Shown one piece after another: positions 23,620 through 32,484 of a stretch of DNA of 64,000 bases; within the stretch, counting starts at the first letter, position 1, and each line of letters opens with the position of its first letter. Location: assembly GCA_002343775.1 (NCBI GenBank), contig DDSH01000022.1, positions 46,058 to 110,057 of the forward strand, written 5' to 3'. The notes beneath the pieces are model-generated. The model was not told the origin of the DNA. It did no database searches and saw nothing but the letters and a program-made list of their open reading frames with translations. A program made the translations under genes and the position numbers. Origin of the DNA: Anaerolineales bacterium UBA2395. GTDB lineage: Bacteria > Chloroflexota > Anaerolineae > Anaerolineales > Villigracilaceae.

Positions 23620-25644
23620 ATGGCAGATAAACTCCTTTCCCGATACGAAGATCTCAAAGCGCAGGTCAACTTTCATAATTATCGTTATCACGTGTTGGAT
23701 GCGCCTGTAATCAGCGATCTGGAATATGACCGCCTGCTGATTGAACTGAAGAAGATCGAAGCGGATCATCCAGACTGGATCACACCTGACTCACCCACTC
23801 AGCGGGCGGGTGCAAAAGTCTCGGAGAAGTTCGAGAAGGTGCGTCATCCCGCGCCGATCCTTTCATTGGCAAACGCTTTCGGCGCAGACGATGCGCGCGC
23901 GTGGTTTGAGCGCGTCAAAAAGCTGGATGACCGCGTAGAGAAAGCCAGGTTCGTCGTCGAGCCAAAAATCGACGGTTTGTCGGTTGTCTTGCATTATCGC
24001 AACGGTCAATTCGTGCAGGGAGCCACACGCGGCGATGGCGAAGTCGGCGAGGATATTACAAGCAACTTGCGAACGGTTCGGGCGATTCCCCTGCGAATCC
24101 CAGTGGAAAGTGGAAAGTCAAAAGTTGTACCGCCGTCTTATCTGGTCGTTCGCGGCGAAGCGTTTATCCCCATCAAAGATTTTGAAGCGCTGAATAAAAA
24201 GCTCGAAGAAGCCGGGGAAAAAACCTATCTCAATCCGCGTAACACGGCGGCGGGATCGCTCCGCCAGCTTGACCCACAGCTGACCGCCTCACGCCCCATT
24301 ACCATGCTCGTTTATCAGATCGTCCATGCGGAAGGCGGTAACGTCCCAACCTCGCAGTGGGAAATTTTGGAGTACCTCAAGTCGCTCGGCTTTCCTGTCA
24401 CGGATATTTCCAAACGCTTCAATGACCTGGGATCTGCGATTGCGTATACTGAGACCTTCAACACCGGGCGAGACGCGCTTCCCTACGAAGCCGACGGCAT
24501 GGTCATCAAAATCGACGATTTGACCCTCGCCGAAGATTTGGGCTTTGTCGGCAAAGACCCGCGTGGAGCGGTTGCCTTCAAATTCCCTGCCCGCGAAGTG
24601 ACCACCACTCTGCTCGGCATCGACGTGGAAGTGGGACGTACCGGTGTGCTGACTCCGCGCGCGCAACTGGAAGCCGTGGAAATAGGCGGTGTAGTTGTCC
24701 GCAATGCGACCTTGCATAACTTCGATTACATCGAGGAAAAAGACATCCGCATCGGGGATCGGGTGCTGGTCAAACGTGCAGGGGAGGTGATTCCGTATGT
24801 CATCGGTCCCGTGGTGGATGCACGCACTGGCAAAGAGAAGAAATACAAACCTCCCACAAAATGCCCCGCCTGTGGACAGGACGTGGAGCACATCGAAGGC
24901 GAGGTGGCGTGGTATTGTGTCAATGCCGCCTGCCCGGCGCAGTTGGTGAGAAATGTGGAGCATTTCGTTTCGCGCGGCGCGATGGATATTGTCGGGCTGG
25001 GTATCAAGATCGTCGAACAGCTGATCGAAGCAGGTCTGGTCAAAGATGTGGCGGATTTATTCAAGCTCAAGAAGGATCAACTATTGGAGTTGGAGGGCTT
25101 TGCAGAGAAAAAGGCGGAAAATCTGCTTGGGTCGATTGCGCAGGCAAAAGGTCAGAGTTTGAACCGCTTGATCGCGGCGCTGGGAATCCACGGTGTGGGC
25201 GAGGTCATGGCGGGCGATCTGGCGCGGACGTATGGAAATCTATCCGCGTTGTCGAAGACCGATACGGAAGAACTCCAGCAGATCGAAGGGGTGGGACCGA
25301 ACATTGCCGAATCGATTGTGGATTGGTTTGCGCGCCCGGCGAATCAAAACCTGTTGAAAAAACTCAAAGCCGCCGGTGTTGACCCGCAAATGCAAAAAGA
25401 TGAAAAGAAAAAAGAGGGCGTATTCACCGGCTTGACCTTCGTGGTGACCGGCACGCTTCCAAATTTCTCGCGCGATGACGCCAAGGAATTCATCGAGAAC
25501 AACGGCGGCAAAGTGACCGACAGCGTCAGCAAGAAGACCAGTTATCTCGTGCTCGGCGAAAACCCCGGCTCGAAATTCGAGAAGGCGAAATCGCTCGGTG
25601 TGAAGATCATCGACGAGGCGGGATTGAAAAAACTGGCGGGATAG
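23620..25644 (+). CDS. ligA: NAD-dependent DNA ligase
   Basis: 674 aa, the usual LigA length. Joins nicked DNA using NAD. The adenylation motif EPKIDG carries the nucleophile Lys116. Domain Ia (YHVLDAPVISDLEYDRL), the OB fold, the Cys4 zinc finger (CPACG ... CVNAACP), helix-hairpin-helix repeats (IHGVGEVMAGDL, IEGVGPNIAESI) and a C-terminal BRCT domain (about 600-674) follow in order. The ATG at 23620 matches the conserved N-terminus. Transcribed alone. Confidence 0.97.
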   Translation: MADKLLSRYEDLKAQVNFHNYRYHVLDAPVISDLEYDRLLIELKKIEADHPDWITPDSPTQRAGAKVSEKFEKVRHPAPILSLANAFGADDARAWFERVKKLDDRVEKARFVVEPKIDGLSVVLHYRNGQFVQGATRGDGEVGEDITSNLRTVRAIPLRIPVESGKSKVVPPSYLVVRGEAFIPIKDFEALNKKLEEAGEKTYLNPRNTAAGSLRQLDPQLTASRPITMLVYQIVHAEGGNVPTSQWEILEYLKSLGFPVTDISKRFNDLGSAIAYTETFNTGRDALPYEADGMVIKIDDLTLAEDLGFVGKDPRGAVAFKFPAREVTTTLLGIDVEVGRTGVLTPRAQLEAVEIGGVVVRNATLHNFDYIEEKDIRIGDRVLVKRAGEVIPYVIGPVVDARTGKEKKYKPPTKCPACGQDVEHIEGEVAWYCVNAACPAQLVRNVEHFVSRGAMDIVGLGIKIVEQLIEAGLVKDVADLFKLKKDQLLELEGFAEKKAENLLGSIAQAKGQSLNRLIAALGIHGVGEVMAGDLARTYGNLSALSKTDTEELQQIEGVGPNIAESIVDWFARPANQNLLKKLKAAGVDPQMQKDEKKKEGVFTGLTFVVTGTLPNFSRDDAKEFIENNGGKVTDSVSKKTSYLVLGENPGSKFEKAKSLGVKIIDEAGLKKLAG

Positions 25645-25724
25645 TCAAGCGACAGTCACCTTTCAACTAGACAGAAAATACCCCCTCGGCTAAACTTACG
25701 CAATTCTCTTTTGGAGGCACTTTC

Positions 25725-26939
25725 ATGGATTTTCATAGCACAGACAACAACACCACCCGGCGCATTGCCGCGCTCAAACAGCGCGTGGATTACATCAAGG
25801 AACATGATTTCTACTTTTATAACCAACCCGTGGAAGAAATGTTGGGAGGGGCAAAAGTCCGCGTGAAGGGGCGCGTGATGGGCATGTACGCTTCGTACTC
25901 GTACCTGGGGCTGGTCGGACACCCACGCATCAACGAAGCCGCAAAAAAAGCCGTGGACAAATTCGGGACGGGAACCAACGGCGTGCGCACCCTGGCGGGA
26001 ACCCTCACCATTCATAATGAACTCGAAGAGACCATTTCCAACTTCAAGCACACCGAATCTGCCATCACCTACACCTCGGGCTACGTCACCAACCTGACCG
26101 TCATCTCGACGTTAATGGGACGCGGCGATTACGTCTTCTCAGACAAGATCAACCACGCCTCCATCGTGGACGGCTGTCTGATGTCTGGCGCGGAATTCCG
26201 CCGCTTCCGCCACAACGACATGGCACATCTCGAAGGGCTGCTCAAAAATGCGCCAGCAGACGTGTCCAAACTCGTGATTGCAGACTCGGTCTTCAGCATG
26301 GACGGCGACATCATCGACCTGCCGACCATGGTGAATCTCTGTCACAAGTACAATGCCTGGCTGATGATCGACGAAGCACACTCGGTGGGCGTGCTCGGCA
26401 AGACCGGTCGCGGAATCGAAGAGCACTTCGGCATGGATGGCGACACCATTGACATCAAGATGGGCACGCTCAGCAAGACCATCCCGTCAGTCGGCGGATA
26501 TGTGGCTGGCAAAAAAGAACTGATCGACTTTCTGCGTCACGGCAGCCGCGCGTATATTTTCTCTGCGGCGTTGCCGCCCGCGCAAGCCGCCGCCGCGAAC
26601 GAAGCCTTCAAGGTCATCCTCGACGAACCGGAGCGCATCGAACGCTTGAATGAAAATACAAAACAGTTTATCGGTGGGTTGAAAGGCATGGGTTTCGATA
26701 CCCTGCTGACCGAAACCGCCATCGTGCCGGTGTTGACCGGAACCGATGACAAAGCGTTCGAGTTGACCAAGCGCTGCCAGGAAAACGATGTCTTCGTCCT
26801 GCCGGTGGTTTCCCCTGCTGTGCAAGAGGGGATGTCCCGCCTGCGCGCGACGGTCACTGCCGCGCATGAGCCGAGTGAGATCGAACGCGCGATGGATGTC
26901 ATCTATGAAGCGGGCAAGGCAATGGGGATGGTGAAGTAG
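25725..26939 (+). CDS. alpha-oxoamine synthase (AONS/KBL/SPT-type, PLP)
   Basis: 404-aa fold-type I PLP enzyme that condenses an amino acid with an acyl-CoA. The Schiff-base lysine lies in GTLSKTIPSVGG (about residue 250), and the DEAHSVGVLG and TNGVRTLAGT motifs are typical. Family members are 8-amino-7-oxononanoate synthase, glycine C-acetyltransferase and serine palmitoyltransferase. No biotin, threonine or lipid genes are adjacent, so the substrate is undecided. GGAGG precedes the ATG. Confidence 0.88.
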   Translation: MDFHSTDNNTTRRIAALKQRVDYIKEHDFYFYNQPVEEMLGGAKVRVKGRVMGMYASYSYLGLVGHPRINEAAKKAVDKFGTGTNGVRTLAGTLTIHNELEETISNFKHTESAITYTSGYVTNLTVISTLMGRGDYVFSDKINHASIVDGCLMSGAEFRRFRHNDMAHLEGLLKNAPADVSKLVIADSVFSMDGDIIDLPTMVNLCHKYNAWLMIDEAHSVGVLGKTGRGIEEHFGMDGDTIDIKMGTLSKTIPSVGGYVAGKKELIDFLRHGSRAYIFSAALPPAQAAAANEAFKVILDEPERIERLNENTKQFIGGLKGMGFDTLLTETAIVPVLTGTDDKAFELTKRCQENDVFVLPVVSPAVQEGMSRLRATVTAAHEPSEIERAMDVIYEAGKAMGMVK

Positions 26940-26968
26940 TTGAGCAGTTTGATAGTTGGGTAGTTTAG

Positions 26969-27000
26969 ATCGCCTGTCGATGAGACGGGCGATTTTTTTT
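26969..27000 (+). terminator. intrinsic terminator
   Basis: Stem ATCGCCTGTC / GACGGGCGAT (one G-U pair), loop GATGA, followed by a run of T, 30 nt after the oxoamine synthase stop. Confidence 0.88.
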
Positions 27001-27145
27001 CGGCGCTGGCTCCACTTTGAGGGGTCTGGCAGGTTCGGGCGGAGTCTGAAGCGGTCCTTCATCCTGATAGTTCCTGATAGAATTTTTATAACATTTTTCT
27101 AACAAATTCCTTTTACAATGTCCACATGTTATCAAGGAGTGAACC

Positions 27146-28243
27146 ATGAAATGGCAATGGAAAATTGGAACCTTTGTTGGAATTGATGTGTATATCCATG
27201 CCACCTTTTATCTGTTGATCGGGTGGGTTGGATTAAGCCATTGGCTCGAGAATCGAAACTGGCTCGACGTGCTTTCGGGCGTCGGCTTTATCCTTGCTCT
27301 GTTTTTGTGCGTGGTCTTTCACGAATATGGGCACGCGCTGACGGCTCGCAAATATGGGATCAAGACACGCGATATTACGCTGTATCCTATCGGCGGCGTG
27401 GCGCGGCTGGAACGTATGCCGGAAAAACCCATCGAGGAGTTGTGGGTGGCGTTGATGGGACCGGCGGTCAACGTGGTCATCGCTGCAGGATTGTTCGCGT
27501 TTCTTTTTCTGACCGGAAACCTGGTGCCGCTCACCGAACTTGGGGTGGCATCTGGAAGTTTTCTCGAACGCGTGATGGTCGTAAACATTTCGCTGGTGTT
27601 GTTCAACCTCATCCCCGCCTTCCCCATGGACGGCGGACGCGTGCTGCGGGCGCTGCTTGCCATGCGCATGGATTACGTCCGCGCAACGCAGATCGCCGCG
27701 AGCATTGGTCAGGGCATGGCGTTCCTGTTCGGGTTTATCGGGTTGTTCACCAATCCGTTCCTTTTGTTCATCGCGTTCTTTGTATACATTGGTGCATCGC
27801 AGGAAGCCAGCGCGGTGCAGATGAAGAACGTCATCAGCGGTATTCCGGTGGGGCGCGCGATGTTGACCGATTACAAAAGCCTCTCGCCGCGCGATCCGCT
27901 TTCACGCATGGCACAGTTGATCCTCGCCGGGACTCAGCACGATTTCCCGGTTGTGGATGACAGCGAACGCGTCGTCGGCGTGGTGACGCGGGATGATTTC
28001 CTCTCCGCGCTCACCCAGCACGGACAAAACATCGCCGTCTCGGCGGTGATGAAGAGCAGCCCGCCTGAGGTCGATTCGTATGAGATGGTCGAAATGGCGC
28101 TGATGCGAATTCAGGAATCGGGATTTCCCGCCCTGCCCGTCACCCATGGGGGACAATTGGTGGGCATCATTACGGCAGAGAACATCACCGAATACCTGAT
28201 GATCCGCACTGCTTTGCGAACATCTCAGGCAGTGACTTTATGA
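27146..28243 (+). CDS. site-2 protease with C-terminal CBS domains
   Basis: 365 aa. Zinc motif HEYGH at residues 59-63 and the LDG-type motif NLIPAFPMDGGRVL near residue 158 mark an M50B intramembrane protease (SpoIVFB-like), with about six hydrophobic segments up to residue 220. Two CBS motifs (about 235-295 and 300-360) follow; these often sense adenine nucleotides. AAGGAG lies before the ATG, with a TACAAT -10 candidate at about 27113. Substrate unknown. Confidence 0.87.
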   Translation: MKWQWKIGTFVGIDVYIHATFYLLIGWVGLSHWLENRNWLDVLSGVGFILALFLCVVFHEYGHALTARKYGIKTRDITLYPIGGVARLERMPEKPIEELWVALMGPAVNVVIAAGLFAFLFLTGNLVPLTELGVASGSFLERVMVVNISLVLFNLIPAFPMDGGRVLRALLAMRMDYVRATQIAASIGQGMAFLFGFIGLFTNPFLLFIAFFVYIGASQEASAVQMKNVISGIPVGRAMLTDYKSLSPRDPLSRMAQLILAGTQHDFPVVDDSERVVGVVTRDDFLSALTQHGQNIAVSAVMKSSPPEVDSYEMVEMALMRIQESGFPALPVTHGGQLVGIITAENITEYLMIRTALRTSQAVTL

Positions 28244-28298
28244 GTGACGCTGGAAGGTTAGATAAGAGGTTTCTTAACCACGAGAATCGCTTTTTCCA

Positions 28299-28304
28299 TA
28301 TACT
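28299..28304 (+). promoter_or_regulatory. -10 box of the Mn-riboswitch transcript
   Basis: TATACT ends about 7 nt before the predicted RNA start, directly ahead of the riboswitch aptamer. No strong -35. Confidence 0.45.
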
Positions 28305-28310
28305 TGTTAC

Positions 28311-28383
28311 ATCCTCCGATGGGGAGTAGCCGCCCAATACTTGGGTAGCTCAGCCGTCAATACGGAAAATTTTCCCGGCTGTT
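28311..28383 (+). ncRNA. yybP-ykoY manganese riboswitch aptamer
   Basis: Carries the conserved landmarks of the Mn(II)-sensing yybP-ykoY family: GGGGAGTAGC (28321-28330), a CCCAA/TTGGG helper hairpin, then CCGTCAATACGG and CCCGGCTG. CAGCCG (28351-28356) pairs with CGGCTG (28376-28381), enclosing a GGAAAATTTTCC hairpin. In known members Mn(II) binding opens the expression platform. Here a terminator lies 10 nt downstream, followed by a DedA gene and a P-type cation ATPase gene, consistent with Mn-induced export. Confidence 0.87.
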
Positions 28384-28393
28384 CTTTAAAGGC

Positions 28394-28431
28394 AAGACCA
28401 TCGTCAACATTCTTGACGGTGGTCTTTTATT
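28394..28431 (+). terminator. riboswitch expression-platform terminator
   Basis: 14-bp stem AAGACCATCGTCAA / TTGACGGTGGTCTT (one G-U pair), 5-nt loop, then TTATTTT. Lies between the aptamer and the DedA start, so transcription of the two-gene operon depends on readthrough. Confidence 0.88.
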
Positions 28432-28470
28432 TTGTCAAAAAAAACCATCAGGCCTATCCTTAAGGTTAGA

Positions 28471-29145
28471 ATGTTCGAAACACTTGAAACGACAATCCTT
28501 TCTGCATTACAAAGTCTCTTCGACCAGTTCGGCTGGGCGGGCGTCTTTGGGTTGATGATCTTCGAGAATGCCACCGGCATCACACCCAATGAGATCATTC
28601 TGACTTTCGCCGGTTGGATGCTGATCGAACGTCACGGCATCTCTCCTGCCGTCATTCCGCTAGGCGGATTATACGCAGGGCTTGGCAGCGCTATTGGCGC
28701 ATCCATCACCTACTGGGTGGCACGCTTGGGTGGCCGCCCCGTAGTGGATCGCTTTGCAAAAATTTTCCACATTAAGCCTGCACTCATCACCAAAGCCGAA
28801 GAACAAATGCATCGGTGGGGCCCAGGGTTGGTCTTGGTCGGGCGCGTCATTCCGGGAATTCGCACGCTAATCAGCATTCCCGCCGGGCTGGCGAAGATTC
28901 CCTTTTTAAAGTTTTTTACAGCAACTTTCATCGGGGCTTATATTTGGTGTACACTTCTAATTGGCGCTGGATACATCCTTGGGCACGAATGGATGTTGAT
29001 CAGCGGCTACATCAAGACCCACTTGCCGCTGGTTATCTCGCTTGGGCTGGTCGTGTGCCTCGGCTATTTGGGGTATCATTTCCGCGAGCCGCTGAAAGCC
29101 TTTATTGAACTCAAACTAATGAAAAAAACGGAAACAAATCAATGA
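28471..29145 (+). CDS. DedA/VTT family membrane protein
   Basis: 224 aa with about five hydrophobic segments. The motifs FENATGITPNE near residue 30, GASITYWVARLGGRPVVD, and GRVIPGIRTLISIPAGLAKI (about 128-147) are typical of the DedA (SNARE-associated/VTT) family. DedA proteins are linked to phospholipid scrambling or flipping and to proton-dependent homeostasis. ATG 28471 is chosen because an earlier TTG at 28432 lies in the terminator tail. The stop overlaps the ATPase start (ATGA). It is under the Mn riboswitch. Confidence 0.87.
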   Translation: MFETLETTILSALQSLFDQFGWAGVFGLMIFENATGITPNEIILTFAGWMLIERHGISPAVIPLGGLYAGLGSAIGASITYWVARLGGRPVVDRFAKIFHIKPALITKAEEQMHRWGPGLVLVGRVIPGIRTLISIPAGLAKIPFLKFFTATFIGAYIWCTLLIGAGYILGHEWMLISGYIKTHLPLVISLGLVVCLGYLGYHFREPLKAFIELKLMKKTETNQ

Positions 29146-31838
29146 ACTGGCATACCATCGAAACCCATACTGCCTTGAAAGAATTCGCCTCGTCCACTGA
29201 GACGGGGCTTAATTCTGCGCAGGTCGAAGCGCAGCGAGCCAAACACGGCGCAAACGAACTCATCGAGCGCGGCGGGCGGACTCCGCTAAAGATCCTATGG
29301 GAGCAACTCACCGCAACAATGGTGCTCATCCTCATCGCGGCGGCAGTGCTCTCCGGTTTGCTGGGCGACACCAAAAATACCATTGCCATCCTCGCCATTG
29401 TGGCATTATATGCCTTGCTGGGTTTCATTCAAGAATATCGCGCCGAGCAAGCGATTGCCGCCTTGAAAAAAATGGCCGTACCAAATGTGCGCGCCTTGCG
29501 CGACGGAAAATTGCAGGAGCTCTCGGCACGCGAACTCGTACCCGGTGACATTCTCCAACTCGAGACCGGCAACGTCATCCCAGCGGATCTGCGTTTGCTC
29601 GAAACAGTCAACTTGCGGATCCAAGAAGCCGCGCTGACGGGTGAGTCTGAAGCGATTGAAAAACATACCGTCGCGCTTTCCAACGAAGACCTTCCACTGG
29701 GCGACCGTCGCAACATGGCATACATGGGCACGGTCATCACCCAGGGGCGCGGACTTGCGCTCGTCGTCGCCACGGGCATGAATACCGAACTCGGCAAGAT
29801 CGCGGACATGATCCAACGGGTCAAAGAAGAACAGACTCCGCTCCAGCGTCGTCTCGACTCGCTTGGGAAAAAACTAGCCCTCATCGGCGTCGTCATTGCC
29901 GCGCTGATCTTTATCATCGGCATTTGGCGCGGCGATGAAATCCGCAACATGCTGCTGACCGCGGTCAGCGTTGCCGTCGCCATCGTACCCGAAGGTCTGC
30001 CCGCCGTCGTCACCATCACACTCGCGCTCGGCGCGCAGCGCATGTTGAAGCGTCAGGCGCTCATACGCAAACTTCCCGCCGTCGAAACGCTCGGCTCGGT
30101 CACGATCATCTGTTCCGACAAAACCGGCACACTGACCGAAAACCGGATGACCGTCGTCGTGCTGGACGTTGCTGAACATGCGCTCGACCTGACCGAAGAA
30201 ATGGATCGCGGCGGCTCGCTTCGCGCCACCCGTGGGCTGGGTGCGCCCGCCCAATCCTCTCTTTCGCTGGCAGCCATCGGCGGTGCGTTGTGCAATGACG
30301 CTAAACTCATCGACGAAGGCGATGACCGCTTCCACACCATCGGCGACCCGACAGAAGGCGCGCTGGTGGTAGCCGCTGCCAAAATGGGGTATTGGAAATC
30401 ATCGCTTGACTCGTCCTTCCCGCGCACGGCAGAACTCCCCTTTGACTCGGAACGCAAACGCATGACCACTGTCCATCACCTCGGTCAATACGACCCGACG
30501 GTGTTATCCGGTTTGGAGATCGGCGACAAACGATATATCGCTTTCACCAAAGGCGGCGTGGATGGTCTGCTCGACATCACGAGCCATGTTTGGGTGGAGG
30601 GAAAATCTCTATCACTGGATGAAAACTGGAAGTCCAGAATTGAAGCGGCGAATGAACGTCTCGCCAAAAAAGGAATGCGTGTCCTCGGCGTTGGCTTCCG
30701 TTTGATGAACTCCATCCCTGAAGTGATTCAAACCGACCTCGAACAAAATATCACGCTGGTTGGTTTGTTCGGCATGATTGACCCGCCGCGCTCCGAAGTG
30801 CAGGAGGCGGTGGCGGTTTGTAAAAACGCAGGCATCCGCCCGATCATGATCACTGGCGATCATCCGCTGACGGCAATCGAGATTGCGCGTCAGTTGGGCA
30901 TCACCGAGAATGGACGTGCTCTAACCGGTGTGGAGATCGAAAACCTGACGCCCGATGAATTGAAAAATATAGTGGACGAGGTCAGTGTGTTTGCACGCGT
31001 CGCGCCGGAACATAAATTGCGAATCGTGCAAGCCTTGCAGGAGAAGGGACACATCGTTTCGATGACCGGCGACGGAGTCAACGATGCGCCCGCTTTGCGC
31101 AAAGCGGACATCGGTGTGGCGATGGGCATCGCTGGCACAGACGTTTCCAAAGAAGCGTCGGATCTGGTCTTGCTCGACGATAACTTTGCAACCATCGTCG
31201 CCGCTGTGCAAGAGGGACGCACCATCTACGACAATATCCGCAAGTTCGTGCGTTTTAGTGTGGCAGGCAACATCGGTAAAGTGTTGGTGATGCTGTTGTC
31301 TCCATTTCTAGGCAAGCCGTTGCCTTTGCTGCCTTTGCAATTGCTCTGGCTGAATCTGTTGACGGATGGTTTGCTTGGTTTGGGTATGGGCGTGGAAAAC
31401 CCCGAAGCAGACACGATGAAACGCAAACCATACTCCCCCACCGAAGGCGTGTTCTCGCGTGGCGCGGGTATACAAACAATCTGGGTCGGCATGCTAATCG
31501 GCGTCATTGCACTTGCGCTGGGCGGATGGTACTTCTTCACCGGTCGCCCCGAATGGCAGACGATGATCTTTACGTCACTGGCATTTATGCAGGTCTTTCA
31601 AGCATTCGCCGCTCGTTCGGATAAACAATCACTGTTCGAGATCGGGTTCTGGAGCAATCCTGTCCTCGCGGGTTTGGCGCTGGTGGTGGTCGCCTTACAG
31701 ATGATGGTTATTTACGTCCCCGCGTTGGCGAATTTCTTCGAGGTCGTTCCGTTGGGGCTCGCCGACCTTGCCATCTCCGTTGCCGCTGGAGTGGTGGTGT
31801 TTGCCATCATGGAAATCAGCGAGAGATTTAGAAAGTAA
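29142..31838 (+). CDS. P2-type cation-transporting ATPase (Ca/Mn type)
   Basis: 898 aa. Actuator motif TGES, phosphorylation motif CSDKTGTLT with Asp326, and hinge GDGVNDAPAL are all present. The membrane motif IVPEGLP and helix-6 motif NLLTDG keep the Glu, Asn, Thr and Asp that bind Ca in SERCA-type pumps. An N-terminal cation-ATPase domain (HTALKEF...) and about ten hydrophobic segments complete it. With an Mn riboswitch upstream, manganese efflux is the most likely job. Translationally coupled to the DedA gene. Confidence 0.92.
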   Translation: MNWHTIETHTALKEFASSTETGLNSAQVEAQRAKHGANELIERGGRTPLKILWEQLTATMVLILIAAAVLSGLLGDTKNTIAILAIVALYALLGFIQEYRAEQAIAALKKMAVPNVRALRDGKLQELSARELVPGDILQLETGNVIPADLRLLETVNLRIQEAALTGESEAIEKHTVALSNEDLPLGDRRNMAYMGTVITQGRGLALVVATGMNTELGKIADMIQRVKEEQTPLQRRLDSLGKKLALIGVVIAALIFIIGIWRGDEIRNMLLTAVSVAVAIVPEGLPAVVTITLALGAQRMLKRQALIRKLPAVETLGSVTIICSDKTGTLTENRMTVVVLDVAEHALDLTEEMDRGGSLRATRGLGAPAQSSLSLAAIGGALCNDAKLIDEGDDRFHTIGDPTEGALVVAAAKMGYWKSSLDSSFPRTAELPFDSERKRMTTVHHLGQYDPTVLSGLEIGDKRYIAFTKGGVDGLLDITSHVWVEGKSLSLDENWKSRIEAANERLAKKGMRVLGVGFRLMNSIPEVIQTDLEQNITLVGLFGMIDPPRSEVQEAVAVCKNAGIRPIMITGDHPLTAIEIARQLGITENGRALTGVEIENLTPDELKNIVDEVSVFARVAPEHKLRIVQALQEKGHIVSMTGDGVNDAPALRKADIGVAMGIAGTDVSKEASDLVLLDDNFATIVAAVQEGRTIYDNIRKFVRFSVAGNIGKVLVMLLSPFLGKPLPLLPLQLLWLNLLTDGLLGLGMGVENPEADTMKRKPYSPTEGVFSRGAGIQTIWVGMLIGVIALALGGWYFFTGRPEWQTMIFTSLAFMQVFQAFAARSDKQSLFEIGFWSNPVLAGLALVVVALQMMVIYVPALANFFEVVPLGLADLAISVAAGVVVFAIMEISERFRK

Positions 31839-31842
31839 AGCG

Positions 31843-31876
31843 AAAGACCCCGTCAATTTAGACGGGGTCTTTTTTT
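31843..31876. terminator. intrinsic terminator
   Basis: 12-bp stem AAAGACCCCGTC / GACGGGGTCTTT, loop AATTTA, followed by further T. Lies between the convergent ATPase and LysE genes. Confidence 0.9.
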
Positions 31877-32481
31877 CATCCTATCATTCCCCTCCACAAT
31901 TGATATAACCCAAAACAGAATAATGCAATGGATGAAATCCCAAGCAGCGCGCGGTTGAATTTGGGTCCGAGCCGTGTTGCCGTGGCAAAGACGAGCACGA
32001 TCCCAACCAGGGTGCTGATCATCGCCATGTAGAATCCCGCGAGGAATCCAACTCCATTCAGCGGCGTTTCACGCCAGCCCGCCACCAAAATGGGACCGGT
32101 GACCAGCGTCCAAAAAATGTAGGGTCCCGGGCTGAGCATGTTCATTACAACTGCTTTGGGCAAACCATCCACCGTGGATTCAGGCTGGGCGGTGTTTGCG
32201 TCAAAGTCACGCCATGATCTGAATGTGCCAAATGCAAGATACAAAATGAACAATCCGCCTACGATGTAAAGCACCCGCTGAAACCAATCGGGCACCTGGC
32301 TGATGACCAACACGCACAACAGGATGATGGGACCATCGCTCAACAAGGGCGCGAGCGCAGAGGGCAGAGTCCGCTGCCAGCCGCGCATCAGCGACTGGGA
32401 GATGAGATACGTTTGAAACGGTCCGGGTTGTGAAGCGGCGGCGAAGCCGAATCCGATCCCTTGAATCAGGTAAAGCCACAT
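31876..32481 (-). CDS. LysE/RhtB family exporter
   Basis: 201 aa, about six hydrophobic segments. The N-terminal GFGFAAASQPGPFQTYLISQSL and the later NMLSPGPYIFW are typical of LysE-superfamily amino-acid or metabolite exporters. Substrate unknown. The start is 3 nt after the subtilase stop, so it is the last gene of a three-gene leftward unit (YczE-like, subtilase, LysE). Confidence 0.8.
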   Translation of the reverse strand: MWLYLIQGIGFGFAAASQPGPFQTYLISQSLMRGWQRTLPSALAPLLSDGPIILLCVLVISQVPDWFQRVLYIVGGLFILYLAFGTFRSWRDFDANTAQPESTVDGLPKAVVMNMLSPGPYIFWTLVTGPILVAGWRETPLNGVGFLAGFYMAMISTLVGIVLVFATATRLGPKFNRALLGISSIALFCFGLYQLWRGMIG

Positions 32482-32484
32482 GCC

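Noticed and set aside
28432..28470. TTG start of the DedA gene at 28432
   Set aside because: It would place the start in the terminator's T-rich tail; ATG 28471 gives the expected N-terminus.
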